The translations under genes and the position numbers were made by a program. Positions 38,025 through 49,109 of a stretch of DNA of 64,000 bases are shown piece by piece. The DNA is taken from the NCBI GenBank assembly GCA_021201315.1, contig JAJQFG010000038.1:35217-99216 (forward strand). The letters are read 5' to 3'. The DNA comes from Erysipelotrichaceae bacterium. Its GTDB lineage: Bacteria; Bacillota_I; Bacilli_A; Erysipelotrichales; Coprobacillaceae. The first letter of the stretch is position 1. Each line of letters starts with the position of its first letter. The notes under the pieces were generated by a model that was given only the letters and a program-made list of their open reading frames with translations, had not been told where the DNA came from and did not search any database.

Positions 38025-39362
38025 ATGGATTTTAATGATTTTGATGATTTTGAATTACCAGAAGATAATCATTATTTTGAAGAGGTAAAACAAACATCAT
38101 TTAATCGTACAAGTCAATCACATAAGCAGTTTGATTATAAGACATTGATTGTGAGTATGATTGCAAGTATTGTAGGCATACTTGTGTCTAATAAGATTTA
38201 TAATAGTTTGGATATTTGGCGTCCTTTGGGTATTGGTATAAGGATATTTGTTTTTGTGTTGATTGTGATGCTAGTTGTTTTTGTCTATAGTTTGATTAAT
38301 GGTAATCTTGGTTTTAGTAACTATAGTATTGGTATGAATGCAGGATTATTATTAGCTGGATTGGTTGTGGTGTTGGTGATTAGTACAATATTTGAAGCGA
38401 TTTATGAGATTGATTTTTATAGTTCTAATATCTATAGTGATCCTACTTCTTATGTCTTTATTATTGATAATTCAGGTTCCATGTCTTCAAGTGATCCAGA
38501 TGCTTTAAGGTATGCAGCCATTGAAGATATTATATCTAATAAAGATAATTCATTTCCTTATGCCGTATACAGTTTTAACGACAGTGTTATATGTATTAGA
38601 GAATTAGCTGCTAAATCAGAAGGCTTAGATGATTATGAACCAACAAATTCAGGAGAAACAGCCATTAAAGAAACATTACAACAACTACTTCAAGAATATA
38701 ACGATGGCACTTTAACGGGCTTAGGTGTAAATCCTAAATTCCTCTTATTATCTGATGGCTATGCTACAGATATTGGTATGTTTTCTAACATTTCATCCAT
38801 TCTTAAAGAATATGTTAAAAACAATATCGTTATTTCTACCGTTGGCTTAGGTGATGCAGATGAAGAATTAATGCAACAAATTGCAACTTCTACAGGTGGT
38901 GTTTATATTGATATAGACAATGCTTCTTCTTTAGAAACAGCCATGTCTACAGCTATTATTAATACTAGTGATGAACTCTATCAACGACATTTCTTTAAAT
39001 ATCGCCATGTATTAAAATGTGATAGTTTATATGCCTTTATGCATATTATTTTTACGACTATAATTGGTTTACTTATATCATTGTTATCATTATTTGCGAC
39101 GGGTCGCAATAATGATAAAAAGATTGTTATAATATCTGGTTTGATCACATCTATCATTGGTTCACTACTTTTAGAATTAGGTATTAATAAAATAGGATTA
39201 CCTGCTACAATTATGAGTATTATTTATTTTATGTTAGTAGGTATGGTATGTATCAATCATGAAACCATTGAAACTAATTATCATTTAAATCAAGCAGAAC
39301 AGAAAAAGCCAAAAGACAAAATAAATAGTATTACTTTTGATGATGATTTTATGGGAGGATAA
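38025..39362 (+). CDS. polytopic membrane protein with extracytoplasmic vWA domain
   Basis: 445 residues. An acidic N-terminal tail (FDDFELPEDNH) precedes hydrophobic segments near 42-62, 68-90 and 100-122. The vWA domain spans about 145-315 with MIDAS DNSGSMSSSD and LLLSDG, and two or three more helices lie near 335-410. It ends with an acidic tail similar in style to its N-terminus and to the C-terminus of the other vWA protein. Second vWA protein in the operon. Confidence 0.8.
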   Translation: MDFNDFDDFELPEDNHYFEEVKQTSFNRTSQSHKQFDYKTLIVSMIASIVGILVSNKIYNSLDIWRPLGIGIRIFVFVLIVMLVVFVYSLINGNLGFSNYSIGMNAGLLLAGLVVVLVISTIFEAIYEIDFYSSNIYSDPTSYVFIIDNSGSMSSSDPDALRYAAIEDIISNKDNSFPYAVYSFNDSVICIRELAAKSEGLDDYEPTNSGETAIKETLQQLLQEYNDGTLTGLGVNPKFLLLSDGYATDIGMFSNISSILKEYVKNNIVISTVGLGDADEELMQQIATSTGGVYIDIDNASSLETAMSTAIINTSDELYQRHFFKYRHVLKCDSLYAFMHIIFTTIIGLLISLLSLFATGRNNDKKIVIISGLITSIIGSLLLELGINKIGLPATIMSIIYFMLVGMVCINHETIETNYHLNQAEQKKPKDKINSITFDDDFMGG

Positions 39363-39365
39363 AAT

Positions 39366-39944
39366 ATGGAAGAAAGTTTATTAAAAACAATTAGAGTTGA
39401 TAGTAGACATGATAATGTAAGAGTTGCGAATGCTGTCAAATCTGATTTTGAACAGGAACATGACTATCAATTAGAATTTGCACCACAAGGTAGTGAACGT
39501 ATCGTACAAATGACAATACTTCGTCATCAATACAATTCACAATTATTGAATTCCTATGAATTTACATTATCAAGAGGTCTTTATGATGTTTATGTTACAA
39601 GAGTTAATAAGATTGATGGTACTAATATAGATTTGGATATGGATACAAGAAGTAAGTTTAAAGAACCAGTAATGGTTGGAGGTAAGTATAAAGTACGTGC
39701 GAAATTTGTCAATGGTGAGAGTTATGGACAAAAGGGTGTACGTGTACAAATTATTAGTGATGAGATACCTATAGATTCTTCTACAATGTATTATATGATT
39801 AATAAGGAAGGTAATGAAGATATTCGATATTATATTCCTTTTAATAATAAGAAAAGTATTGAATTCTTTGTATTAGGTATTAGTAAAGATATGTTTCAAT
39901 TAAAGGTTGCAACACCTAGTTTTGATGTGGAAATAGTGGTGTAA
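39366..39944 (+). CDS. beta-rich soluble protein of the tubulin-like operon, unknown
   Basis: 192 residues with alternating hydrophobic patterns suggesting beta strands throughout and no signal or membrane segment. Strong GGGAGGATAAAAT site overlapping the upstream stop. No family recognised. Confidence 0.55.
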   Translation: MEESLLKTIRVDSRHDNVRVANAVKSDFEQEHDYQLEFAPQGSERIVQMTILRHQYNSQLLNSYEFTLSRGLYDVYVTRVNKIDGTNIDLDMDTRSKFKEPVMVGGKYKVRAKFVNGESYGQKGVRVQIISDEIPIDSSTMYYMINKEGNEDIRYYIPFNNKKSIEFFVLGISKDMFQLKVATPSFDVEIVV

Positions 39945-39947
39945 TAT

Positions 39948-41090
39948 ATGATTTATCGTATTTCCATAGGTATTGATTTGGATTTTGTAGATGTTTCGAT
40001 TATGATTGAAGATGATATTGAGCATATTGTTTATAGTGAAGCATCTCAAATTCATGTGTTTGTTGAGGATAGTATATTATATTCATTAGTGATTGATAAG
40101 CTTCATTATATTTATAAACATACAAAAATAATTACTTTTTCATTCAATAATTCAGTAAATTGTGATTATATGCTAACTAAAAAAATTCATATGAAACACT
40201 ATACACTTCCTGATCGATATCAACTAGATAAACAAATACAATCTAATTTAGCTTATAAACTCAATCAATATCATGTTACATTTAATGAAATTGAAGACTT
40301 TATGACTTATCTAGGTATTGACCAAAAACATCTAAGAGAAAACCTTAGTTATGAAAATCAATATGGTAATTTATCATTAGGAGAATATAACTGGAAAAAT
40401 GTATTTGGTAAACAACCTACTATTGATTTATTAAAATATCTTCAAGAAAGTGAAGAACATATTCAAAACTACTTCACTAATAAACAAGAGACAATCATTC
40501 ATCGATTCATAGATATCATCGATGTAGTGCTAAGAAAATACTTTAATCAATATACCTATATTTATATTCTTAATCCTAATAATCCTTATAGCTTATATCA
40601 ATTAATATCACAAACAAGTCAAATCAATAATCAAAACTTATTAAACCTCAATAAAGAAACTTATCAACAATTCAAAGAAAAATATCAATCCACAAAAAAT
40701 GCTAAAAGACCATTCTCTCATAAAGAAGACAAACTCGATGATCTATTACAAACGCTTGACATATACATATCACAAAGATACGAAATCCATAGATTTCAAT
40801 CGATGCAAGCTATATATGATCAAATACTAGCTTATTTTAATGAAATAAAAATAACTTATCCTAAAGACGCTTATGATTATCATATACCCATTGATTTTTA
40901 TGATGATTTTATTAGTAGCTTTATTGATACAAGAGATTTTTATAGTTTTAGGACATTTGTAGATTATCCTTATATTTATCAGCAATTGTTTCAAAAATAT
41001 GATTATCAAATCATCATGTCTAGATATGATTTATATCATGGTATTATATGTGAGGATATGTTAGAAAACGAATGTGATATTTATTATTGA
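39948..41090 (+). CDS. last gene of the tubulin-like operon; possibly a degenerate Hsp70/actin-like fold
   Basis: 380 residues. The start IGIDLDFVDVSIMIEDD, followed by SEASQIHVFVED and ILYS, has the strand order of the Hsp70/actin phosphate-1 region (GIDLGTTNSxV, then PSxVAF, then VG), but the glycine and threonines that contact ATP are replaced. No phosphate-2 or adenosine motif follows and the rest is helical. If related, it is a non-catalytic or heavily truncated version. The stop overlaps the -35 box of the metG promoter. Confidence 0.5.
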   Translation: MIYRISIGIDLDFVDVSIMIEDDIEHIVYSEASQIHVFVEDSILYSLVIDKLHYIYKHTKIITFSFNNSVNCDYMLTKKIHMKHYTLPDRYQLDKQIQSNLAYKLNQYHVTFNEIEDFMTYLGIDQKHLRENLSYENQYGNLSLGEYNWKNVFGKQPTIDLLKYLQESEEHIQNYFTNKQETIIHRFIDIIDVVLRKYFNQYTYIYILNPNNPYSLYQLISQTSQINNQNLLNLNKETYQQFKEKYQSTKNAKRPFSHKEDKLDDLLQTLDIYISQRYEIHRFQSMQAIYDQILAYFNEIKITYPKDAYDYHIPIDFYDDFISSFIDTRDFYSFRTFVDYPYIYQQLFQKYDYQIIMSRYDLYHGIICEDMLENECDIYY

Positions 41091-41115
41091 CTTTAAGGTA
41101 TGAGTTTGTTAAAGT
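41087..41115 (+). promoter_or_regulatory. promoter of metG
   Basis: TTGACT, 17-bp spacer, TAAAGT, overlapping the preceding stop codon; predicted start near 41121. Confidence 0.65.
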
Positions 41116-41120
41116 AGTGA

Positions 41121-41330
41121 TAGATGAAAAAGCGATGAACAGAAGAGATTAAAAGGGCGTTACAGAGACCTGGTGGGTGGTGTAAATCAGGACATAACTT
41201 TTATGAAGATGAACTGGGAGCTGTTATTTCTAAGAGGAGTAACCGTTAACTGCGTTAAAGTTTTGAGTGTGTGCGTAAGCATAAAAAAAGGTGGTACCGC
41301 GGTTATGACGTCCTTTTATAGGACGTTTTT
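41121..41330 (+). promoter_or_regulatory. T-box leader, methionine specifier (metG)
   Basis: AAAAGCGATGAAC opens stem I. The specifier is read as ATG at 41209-41211, followed by a purine and the conserved ACTGGGAGCT. The T-box AGGTGGTACCGCGG lies at 41289-41302. The terminator hairpin ACGTCC/GGACGT at 41308-41326 is followed by T residues. Uncharged tRNA-Met should favour the antiterminator. Confidence 0.92.
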
Positions 41331-41350
41331 ATATGGAAAGGAGAATGTGA

Positions 41351-43267
41351 ATGAAAGATCCAAAGAATTATTATTTAACAACTGCTATTACTTATACTTC
41401 TGGTAAACCACATATTGGGAATACTTATGAAATTATTTTAGCAGATGCTATTGTAAGAAGTAAAAGACAAGAAGGATATAATGTTTATTTTCAAACAGGT
41501 ACAGATGAACATGGACAAAAGATTGAATTAAAAGCTAAAGAAGCTGGTCAGGAACCAAAACAATTCGTTGATGAAAAAGCTGCTGAAGTAAAACGAATTT
41601 GGGATTTGATGGATACAAGTTATGATCGTTTTATGCGTACAACCGATCCTTATCATGAAAGACAAGTTCAAAAGATATTTAAGAAATTATATGATCAAGG
41701 GGATATTTATTTAGGTCATTATGAAGGTAAATATTGTACTGCTTGTGAATCATTTTTTACTGAAACACAATTAGTTGATGGTAAATGTCCAGATTGTGGA
41801 GGAGAAGTTCATGATGCTAAAGAAGAAGCTTATTTCTTTAAATTATCTAAATATTCTGATAGATTAATGAAACATATTGAAGATCATCCAGAATTTATTC
41901 AACCAGAATCTAGAAAGAATGAAATGATTAATAATTTCTTAAAACCAGGTTTACAAGATTTATGTGTTTCACGTACATCTTTTACATGGTCTATTCCTGT
42001 AGATTTTGATCCAAAACATGTTGTTTATGTATGGATTGATGCTTTAACAAACTATATTACTGGTTTGGGATATGATGTGGATGGTAATCATGGAGAATTG
42101 TATGAAAAGTATTGGCCTGCAGATGTTCATATTATTGGTAAGGATATTGTTAGATTCCATACGATTTATTGGCCTATTATGTTGATGGCTTTAGATATTC
42201 CTTTACCTAAGCAAGTATTTGGACATCCTTGGTTATTACAAGGTGAAAGTAAGATGTCTAAGTCTAAGGGTAATGTGATTTATGCTGATGATTTAGTTGA
42301 TATTTTTGGTGTAGATGCGGTTAGATATTATGTTTTACATGAAATTCCTTATGATAATGACGGTAGCATCACTTGGGATTTATTGGTTGAACGTATTAAT
42401 TCTGATTTGGCTAATATATTAGGAAATCTTGTTAATAGAACTATTGCTATGTGTAATAAATACTTTGATGGTGTTGTCACAAATCCACATGTGGATGAAT
42501 CTGTAGATGAAGAATTAAAAGAAGTTGCTCTTGCAATGCCTAAAAAAGCACAAGGATTAATGGATGAATTTAAAGTAGCTAAGTCATTAGATGAAATTTG
42601 GGTATTATTAAGACGTACCAATAAGTATATTGATGATACAACACCTTGGGCTTTGGCTAAAGATGAAAGTCAAAAAGATCGTTTAGCTACAGTATTATAT
42701 AATCTTATTGAAGCCATTCGTTTTGCTGCTATTGCCTTAGAACCATATATGCCTTCAACATCTACAAAAATCTTAGATCAAATCAATACTGATCAAAGAG
42801 AAATGAAAGATTTAACAGTCTTTGGTTTATATAAAGAAGGTACAAAAGTTACTGATAAACCACAACAATTATTTGCTAGATTAGATCCAAAAGTCATTCA
42901 AAAGAAAGTTGATGCTTTGTATGCCACACCAGAACCAAAAGAAGATAATTCTATTACAATTGATGATTTCTCAAAGATTGAATTGATTGTCGGAACAATT
43001 GAAAAATGCGAAAAGCATCCAAATGCTGATAAACTATTAGTATCTCAAGTGAATATTGGTAAAGAAACAAGACAAATTGTTTCAGGAGTAGCACAATATT
43101 TTACACCAGAAGAAATGATTGGTAAAAAAGTTATTGTAGTTACAAACTTAAAATCTCATGATTTTAGAGGTGTTGAATCACAAGGCATGTTACTTGCAGG
43201 TAATAAGAAGAAAGTATTAGAATTTGTTACTGTTGATAAATTACCAAATGGTACAAAAATACATTAA
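41351..43267 (+). CDS. metG: methionyl-tRNA synthetase
   Basis: 638 residues. Class I motifs: PHIGN for HIGH near residue 20, and KMSKSKGN near 298. A four-cysteine zinc knuckle (CTAC...CPDCGG) lies in the connective peptide. The C-terminal 100 residues are an EMAPII-like tRNA-binding OB fold (IELIVGTIEKCEKHPNADKLLVSQV). ATG 41351 follows AAAGGAG at 41337-41343. Expression is governed by the upstream Met T-box. Confidence 0.97.
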   Translation: MKDPKNYYLTTAITYTSGKPHIGNTYEIILADAIVRSKRQEGYNVYFQTGTDEHGQKIELKAKEAGQEPKQFVDEKAAEVKRIWDLMDTSYDRFMRTTDPYHERQVQKIFKKLYDQGDIYLGHYEGKYCTACESFFTETQLVDGKCPDCGGEVHDAKEEAYFFKLSKYSDRLMKHIEDHPEFIQPESRKNEMINNFLKPGLQDLCVSRTSFTWSIPVDFDPKHVVYVWIDALTNYITGLGYDVDGNHGELYEKYWPADVHIIGKDIVRFHTIYWPIMLMALDIPLPKQVFGHPWLLQGESKMSKSKGNVIYADDLVDIFGVDAVRYYVLHEIPYDNDGSITWDLLVERINSDLANILGNLVNRTIAMCNKYFDGVVTNPHVDESVDEELKEVALAMPKKAQGLMDEFKVAKSLDEIWVLLRRTNKYIDDTTPWALAKDESQKDRLATVLYNLIEAIRFAAIALEPYMPSTSTKILDQINTDQREMKDLTVFGLYKEGTKVTDKPQQLFARLDPKVIQKKVDALYATPEPKEDNSITIDDFSKIELIVGTIEKCEKHPNADKLLVSQVNIGKETRQIVSGVAQYFTPEEMIGKKVIVVTNLKSHDFRGVESQGMLLAGNKKKVLEFVTVDKLPNGTKIH

Positions 43268-43290
43268 ACTCACATAAAAATGTGAGCTTT
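43268..43290 (+). terminator. terminator after metG
   Basis: 7-bp stem CTCACAT/ATGTGAG, AAAA loop, C then TTTT. It lies between convergent genes. Confidence 0.82.
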
Positions 43291-44187
43291 TCATATATTC
43301 ATCGTATCTAATATTTCTTTGGTATTATTTTGTTTCTCTTTACGATAAACATGTGGTGAAACACCAGTTTTCTTTTTAAAATGCTTAATAAAATAACTTG
43401 ATGTACTAAAACCACACATATAAGCTATTTCCGTAATATTATAATCAGAAGACAATAACAACTTTGTAGCTTCAATTAAACGATAATTCATAATATATTC
43501 AAATATGGTACAATGCATATGACTTTTAAACTCTCTACAACATGTACTCTTAGAAACACCAATTTCTTTAGCTAAATCATCTAATTGAATATTTTCATAA
43601 TAATGTTTAGTAATATACTCAATCATTTGTTTGATTCTTATATTATGATCTTTCTTATGAGTTGATGGATATGTTAAGAAATAGTTATCTATGAGTAGAT
43701 CCCAAATCTGTATTAAATAAACCCATATACGGAACTCATTATTTTTATCATATTCTTGATAAATCATTAATAAATAATCTAATATATTTTTCTGCCAATC
43801 AATATTATTGTCTAATAGGCAGTATTCTATATCAGTATTAGTAACATAGGGTTGAACATACTTATCATTAATAAGACTTCCTGGAAAACTGGATATAAAA
43901 TCAGGATGTACATCTAAACATATATAGCTACTATCATTATTTAAATAATTAGAGGCTTGATGCAATTGAGCAGCATTTATAAAAATACCTTGATTCTCTC
44001 TAACAATAACTTCTGTATTATTCACATGAAAAGATACAATACCCTTTGTAACTAAACAAAACTGTAATTCATTATGCCAATGCCAATCTATAAAACCTAA
44101 AACATTTTTACTAATTTGAGTGGTATAAATAGCTAACGGATAATCCATTGTTCCATGTTGGGTTGTTTCTTTTTTTTGTTTGATCAA
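43291..44187 (-). CDS. AraC-family transcriptional regulator
   Basis: 298 residues as drawn. An N-terminal cupin (WHWHNELQFCLVTKG) for ligand sensing and a C-terminal pair of HTH motifs (LDDLAKEIGVSKSTCCREFKSHM and ITEIAYMCGFSTSSYFIKHFKKKTGVSPHVYR). The start is unclear: the frame opens at TTG 44187 without a ribosome site, while AGAGGA followed 10 bases later by ATG 44209 is out of frame by one base. An A8 run (minus strand, 44170-44177) lies between. Losing one A would join that start to this frame. It follows the HAAS membrane gene on the same strand by 27 bases. Confidence 0.85.
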   Translation of the reverse strand: MIKQKKETTQHGTMDYPLAIYTTQISKNVLGFIDWHWHNELQFCLVTKGIVSFHVNNTEVIVRENQGIFINAAQLHQASNYLNNDSSYICLDVHPDFISSFPGSLINDKYVQPYVTNTDIEYCLLDNNIDWQKNILDYLLMIYQEYDKNNEFRIWVYLIQIWDLLIDNYFLTYPSTHKKDHNIRIKQMIEYITKHYYENIQLDDLAKEIGVSKSTCCREFKSHMHCTIFEYIMNYRLIEATKLLLSSDYNITEIAYMCGFSTSSYFIKHFKKKTGVSPHVYRKEKQNNTKEILDTMNI

Positions 44188-44214
44188 AATGAATATGATA
44201 TACTTGCATAAAAG

Positions 44215-45153
44215 CTATCCTCTAAATGATGAATAATAAGCTCTTATATTTCTTAATAATTTATAGAAAGAAAAACTATATATTAAAACAAGTGCTCCTA
44301 AAATAAAGAAATCCACTAAATTATATCCTATACTATAATTAAATGGTAAAAGGTATTCATTTAAAAAATTTGAATTAATCACAAATATCGTTAACGCTAT
44401 TACAGTAAAACCATTAATAATAGTACTATATTGAATATAATTTCTAGTATAGATATGTTTAATCATATCAATGAAAAAGTCCATAAATATAATCATAATA
44501 TAAGGTTGGAAAAAATTGGTCATTAAATGAATCATTTGATATGATTCATTTTGAATTTGTACAATCATATCACTCGTAAAGAATATACCATATAGTAAGA
44601 AAAAAATTGAAAAAACAATCATAAATAATATTTCACCACTATGATTAGGATATAAAGAAGAACTAGGAAGTTTATTTAAATTTTCCTTTTCTAAATTATA
44701 GTCAACCTCTTGGCAAACACCATGTCTCATATCCAATATGATTATTGCAATCATTGATATGATACCTAATGCAAATATTATAACAATCGGATGTGTCAAT
44801 ATCCATGAATGGGTAGTTGCTATTTCTCGATATTGTGTTATTGGTAAACAGTTAAATTGATCTAAATAAAAAATAGAACATATAAATAAATAGATAGAAG
44901 AAATAATAAATAGATATTTTTCAATTCTATTAACAATTTTAGGATTAAAACGATGCCCTATAAAAGGTCGATATCCATATTGTAAAGCCATACTTCTAGG
45001 ATGACCATAACTCACTATTAAATCTTCGATACTATCATATTGATCCAAAGATTCATCAATATCTTCTTTTAATTCATGATAGATTCTATTCTTCTTCCTT
45101 GCGACAAAATAAGAACATACAGCACTTAAATATCTTTCTATTAATTCATTCAT
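44215..45153 (-). CDS. HAAS/DUF1700-type membrane protein
   Basis: 312 residues. The N-terminal 75 residues form a HAAS-like domain (NELIERYLSAVCSYFVARKKNRIYHELKEDI...YGHPRSMALQYG), a helical module usually controlled by PadR regulators. Six hydrophobic segments follow (about 85-103, 120-142, 175-195, 212-232, 245-263, 280-300). There is no PadR gene next to it, and the AraC gene downstream may regulate the pair instead. Function unknown. Confidence 0.65.
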   Translation of the reverse strand: MNELIERYLSAVCSYFVARKKNRIYHELKEDIDESLDQYDSIEDLIVSYGHPRSMALQYGYRPFIGHRFNPKIVNRIEKYLFIISSIYLFICSIFYLDQFNCLPITQYREIATTHSWILTHPIVIIFALGIISMIAIIILDMRHGVCQEVDYNLEKENLNKLPSSSLYPNHSGEILFMIVFSIFFLLYGIFFTSDMIVQIQNESYQMIHLMTNFFQPYIMIIFMDFFIDMIKHIYTRNYIQYSTIINGFTVIALTIFVINSNFLNEYLLPFNYSIGYNLVDFFILGALVLIYSFSFYKLLRNIRAYYSSFRG

Positions 45154-45260
45154 TGTATCACCCTTTTCATAATTTGATTATAAGACAAATATCTAAAAAA
45201 ATGAATACTTTTGTTTCCTTTGTGGTGATAAAAATGTATAATAGTCAAGAAGGTGATAGA

Positions 45261-45914
45261 ATGATAGTTAATGAAACAGCAGTTAAAAATATATTAGAAG
45301 AAGTAAAACCAGCAAAGCTGGTAGCTGCTACAAAATATGTAGATGAAAAAGAAATAGAAAATCTAGAAGCTTGTGGTTGTATGTATTATGGTGAAAATAG
45401 AGTACAAGCATTTTTGGATAAGTATGAGTTATATCATGGTAAAGGACATTGGCATTTTATAGGTACTCTACAAAGTAATAAGGTGAAGTATATTATTGAT
45501 AAAGTAGAGTTGATTCATTCAGTGAATACTATAAAACTTATCAAGGAAATAGAAAAGCAAGCAGCTAAACATGATTTGGTTTCTCATGTATTATTGGAAG
45601 TAAATATTGCGGATGAAGAAAGTAAACAAGGATTTGATAAAAATCAAGTAAGGGAAGCTATGGATTTGATTTTAACTTGTCCACATATTGTTGTAGATGG
45701 ATTAATGATGATGGCTCCTAATATTGAAGTAGAAGCTACAAGAGTATATTTTAAAAAGACGAAAGCATTATTGGATGAATTAAAAAAGGAATATCCAAAT
45801 TATCCATTGAAAGAATTATCAATGGGTATGTCTCAAGATTATAAGGTGGCTTTAGAAGAAGGTGCAACGATTGTAAGAATTGGACGTGCATTGTTTAAAG
45901 ATGAGCAAGCTTAG
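45261..45914 (+). CDS. yggS: YggS/PROSC-family PLP homeostasis protein
   Basis: 217 residues. ATG 45261 follows AAGAAGGTGATAG; the frame is open upstream but overlaps the divergent gene. The PLP lysine lies in LVAATKYVD, and YYGENRVQ, WHFIGTLQSNKVKY, LLEVNI, and LSMGMSQDYKVALEEGATIVRIG are all signatures of the family. It binds pyridoxal phosphate and affects vitamin B6 and amino-acid balance. Monocistronic with its own terminator. Confidence 0.95.
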   Translation: MIVNETAVKNILEEVKPAKLVAATKYVDEKEIENLEACGCMYYGENRVQAFLDKYELYHGKGHWHFIGTLQSNKVKYIIDKVELIHSVNTIKLIKEIEKQAAKHDLVSHVLLEVNIADEESKQGFDKNQVREAMDLILTCPHIVVDGLMMMAPNIEVEATRVYFKKTKALLDELKKEYPNYPLKELSMGMSQDYKVALEEGATIVRIGRALFKDEQA

Positions 45915-45926
45915 GCTTGCTTTTTG
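45904..45926 (+). terminator. terminator after yggS
   Basis: 7-bp stem AGCAAGC/GCTTGCT, loop TTAG, T-tail; overlaps the stop codon. Confidence 0.88.
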
Positions 45927-45989
45927 TGTGAAATAAGATAGTTAATTGATATAAAATCATGTATAATGGAGAAAAGGGGAGTCGATATT

Positions 45990-46814
45990 ATGCGTTGTGA
46001 TGTATGTGGCTATAAGATAATGCCTGGAGTTCATGAATGTCCTAATTGTGGTTATAAGTGGGATGATGGGCATGTGAATACATTTGATAGAAGTGCTTAT
46101 GATCATGGACATATTCAAAATAAACCAAAATCACAGGTGAAACCACAAAGAAAAACAGTGATTAATCCAAAATCAAGTTTTGAAAAAGGGAATATTATAC
46201 AATTGATTGTTAAAGTTGTTGTTGGTTTATGGATTATTGGCTTGTTGTGTGGTCTTGTAGTAGGGCTTGTAAGTAATGCTTCCTATGTAATAGGTGATAT
46301 TTTTGAAACTTTATTTGAAGATGATGTTACTTATACAGGTTCTGCCATTGTAGAGGCTATTAATGAAGGTTATGAGTATGATGGTATTTTGCAAAGAAAA
46401 GAAGCGACGATAGCTTTTTTTGAAGATTTAGGTTTGGAAGATATTGATGATTATGATTATGTTGGTTCAGAGTCGTATGTTTCTTTTACTGTTTATGCTT
46501 ATGATGATGATTATACAATGTATCAAATAGGTGAAACATATGTAGATGGCGCATTATATGAAACAAGTTTTGTGACATCTGGATATTTAGAAAGTAGTAT
46601 TCAATCAGGTGATTTAACAATTAATAAAGATATGATAGATACCATAGATGATTATATAGAATGTGGTAATCTTTATGATATGATTAATGTTTATCGTAAA
46701 CAACTTGTTGAAGAAGATGATGACTATGAATATTATGATGGTAATATATATTTCACTGAAGAATATGAAGATTATAGTGATGATTATTACTATTATTTTT
46801 CCATTGATTTTTAG
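45990..46814 (+). CDS. zinc-ribbon membrane protein, unknown
   Basis: 274 residues. ATG 45990 is preferred over 45966 because GGGGAG (45977-45982) precedes it. Zinc ribbon at 1-24 (CDVCGY...CPNCGY), basic linker, one membrane helix (about 70-92), then an acidic Tyr/Asp-rich outer domain. Zinc-ribbon plus helix plus extracytoplasmic domain is a frequent Bacillota layout of unknown role. A TATAAT at 45962-45967 may be its -10 box. Confidence 0.6.
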   Translation: MRCDVCGYKIMPGVHECPNCGYKWDDGHVNTFDRSAYDHGHIQNKPKSQVKPQRKTVINPKSSFEKGNIIQLIVKVVVGLWIIGLLCGLVVGLVSNASYVIGDIFETLFEDDVTYTGSAIVEAINEGYEYDGILQRKEATIAFFEDLGLEDIDDYDYVGSESYVSFTVYAYDDDYTMYQIGETYVDGALYETSFVTSGYLESSIQSGDLTINKDMIDTIDDYIECGNLYDMINVYRKQLVEEDDDYEYYDGNIYFTEEYEDYSDDYYYYFSIDF

Positions 46815-46823
46815 GAGACTATT

Positions 46824-47168
46824 ATGAGATTACAATTAAATCTTAATCAATACTATGATGGTTTAGATGATTATCAAGTGAATCAATTGTTTGGTTTGTT
46901 TATGAATATGAAACCAGTAGAAGAAGCTATAGCAGAGGGATTAAGAGATGGATTTCCTCAAGAAAAAACCTCTTTTCAACTTGTTCAAGCGAAACTCATT
47001 CAATATTGTATTGAAATAGATGCATTTATGGAATCTTTGAGTAAAAATCCTATATTTTATATCATTGATCAATTAGAAGAATGTCATTATGATTATGCAA
47101 AAGTAGATACTCAAGCCAACATTGATAAATATGAATATTTGATGGAAGAACCACAATTTTCCCATTGA
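46824..47168 (+). CDS. small soluble protein, unknown
   Basis: 114 residues, helical and acidic, no membrane segment or motif that I recognise. It starts 9 bases after the zinc-ribbon gene and is probably co-transcribed. The lysS promoter overlaps its stop codon. Confidence 0.5.
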   Translation: MRLQLNLNQYYDGLDDYQVNQLFGLFMNMKPVEEAIAEGLRDGFPQEKTSFQLVQAKLIQYCIEIDAFMESLSKNPIFYIIDQLEECHYDYAKVDTQANIDKYEYLMEEPQFSH

Positions 47169-47193
47169 CAATAAGCATATTTATTTATATAAT
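47165..47193 (+). promoter_or_regulatory. consensus promoter of lysS
   Basis: Perfect consensus: TTGACA, 17-bp spacer, TATAAT. Predicted start near 47200. Confidence 0.92.
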
Positions 47194-47199
47194 ACACAC

Positions 47200-48958
<1,759 letters not shown>

Positions 48959-48989
48959 ATTGATTAAATCAATGTATTTTATGTATGAA

Positions 48990-49017
48990 GGTACACCAGG
49001 TACACACTTTGGTACAC
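48990..49017 (+). repeat. three GGTACAC repeats beside the left attachment site
   Basis: GGTACAC occurs at 48990, 48999 and 49011. The same trio with identical spacing is at 61884, 61893 and 61905. Candidate integrase arm-binding sites. Confidence 0.55.
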
Positions 49018-49040
49018 ACTGAAATTTTATAGTATTATTT

Positions 49041-49076
49041 AAGCGTATGTGTTGATTAAAACATATACGCTTTTAT
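49041..49076 (+). terminator. terminator downstream of lysS
   Basis: 13-bp stem (one G-U pair) AAGCGTATGTGTT/AACATATACGCTT, six-base loop, T-rich tail. A near-identical hairpin is at 61972-62008. Confidence 0.78.
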
Positions 49077-49109
49077 ATTTAATTACTATCATATTTAAAA
49101 TAATGAAAG

